This document shows, piece by piece, positions 12,706-12,742 of a DNA stretch of 12,742 nt (the stretch's first letter is position 1; every line of letters starts with the position of its first letter). Where the stretch lies: assembly GCA_041476565.1 (NCBI GenBank), contig JBGOTQ010000214.1:1-12742 (forward strand), given 5' to 3'. This stretch comes from DATKMG01 sp041476565. GTDB taxonomy: Bacteria; Acidobacteriota; Terriglobia; Versatilivoradales; Versatilivoraceae. The translations under genes were made by a program, and so were the position numbers. Under the pieces are notes generated by a model. It saw only the letters and a program-made list of their open reading frames with translations. It did not search any database and was not told where the DNA came from.

Positions 12706-12742
12706 ATGACCCGCTTACGCCAAATGATGATCGAGGAACTCG
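12706..12742 (+). CDS. Tyrosine recombinase/integrase, N-terminal start (runs off right edge)
   Basis: ATG at 12706 is preceded by AAGGAGG (12693-12699), an excellent ribosome binding site. The twelve visible codons read MTRLRQMMIEEL, which matches the usual start of XerC/D-like site-specific integrases ('MTpLRqrMiedlqlRglsekTqeaY'), in particular those paired with IS91-type transposases. Only the first helix is visible, so the assignment rests on this short pattern and on the upstream sequence. The catalytic R-H-R-Y residues lie outside the window. Confidence 0.6.
   Translation, partial: MTRLRQMMIEEL

Overview
The window looks like chromosomal DNA of an environmental bacterium, by eye moderately GC-rich. 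The intact genes point to an anaerobe or facultative anaerobe of the Acidobacteriota, deltaproteobacterial or NC10 type, but nothing here fixes the phylum. An ACT-domain malic enzyme start, a NadB and a hydrogenase-4-like membrane operon suggest it only weakly.

The core (8727 down to 1425, minus strand) is a tight six-gene operon homologous to hydrogenase-4/formate hydrogenlyase and to complex I: hyfB - hyfC - hyfE - hyfF - hyfG - (hyfH-hyfI fusion). Genes overlap by a few bases (ATGA, GTGA, an 11-base overlap) or sit a few bases apart. The membrane subunits and the Fe-S small subunit keep their key residues. The large subunit has lost all four cysteines that hold the Ni-Fe site. The complex is therefore best read as an energy-converting hydrogenase-related (Ehr-type) ion-pumping oxidoreductase of unknown substrate, not as a hydrogenase. 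There is no hyfA, no hyfD and no hyp maturation gene in view.

The flanks are decaying. Downstream of the operon lies an IS6-family element (800-1385) with both inverted repeats, whose transposase carries an in-frame internal deletion. Beyond it are palindromes, a 38-codon minus-strand fragment and a small membrane-protein gene running off the left edge. Upstream of the operon lie, in order: a malic-enzyme ACT-domain start that dissolves into unrelated sequence, a 78-aa membrane ORF coupled by GTGA to nadB, a nadB pseudogene that has lost most of its interior, a 72-aa Cys-containing protein, and an ArsR-family repressor gene with a strong promoter and a likely auto-operator, all on the minus strand.

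To the right of arsR (plus strand) is a 5'-truncated, frameshifted DDE transposase. After it comes a 26-base 3' fragment of a tRNA-Ser gene (12283-12308, minus strand), which looks like the distal attachment site (attR) of an integrated element extending to the right. Short direct repeats beside it look like integrase arm sites. The right edge starts a tyrosine recombinase gene (12706 onward) preceded by nested inverted repeats.

Most notable points: an apparently intact cysteine-less Ehr operon with a ferredoxin-small-subunit fusion, set among genes that have each been gutted by deletion or frameshift, next to a tRNA-anchored island boundary.
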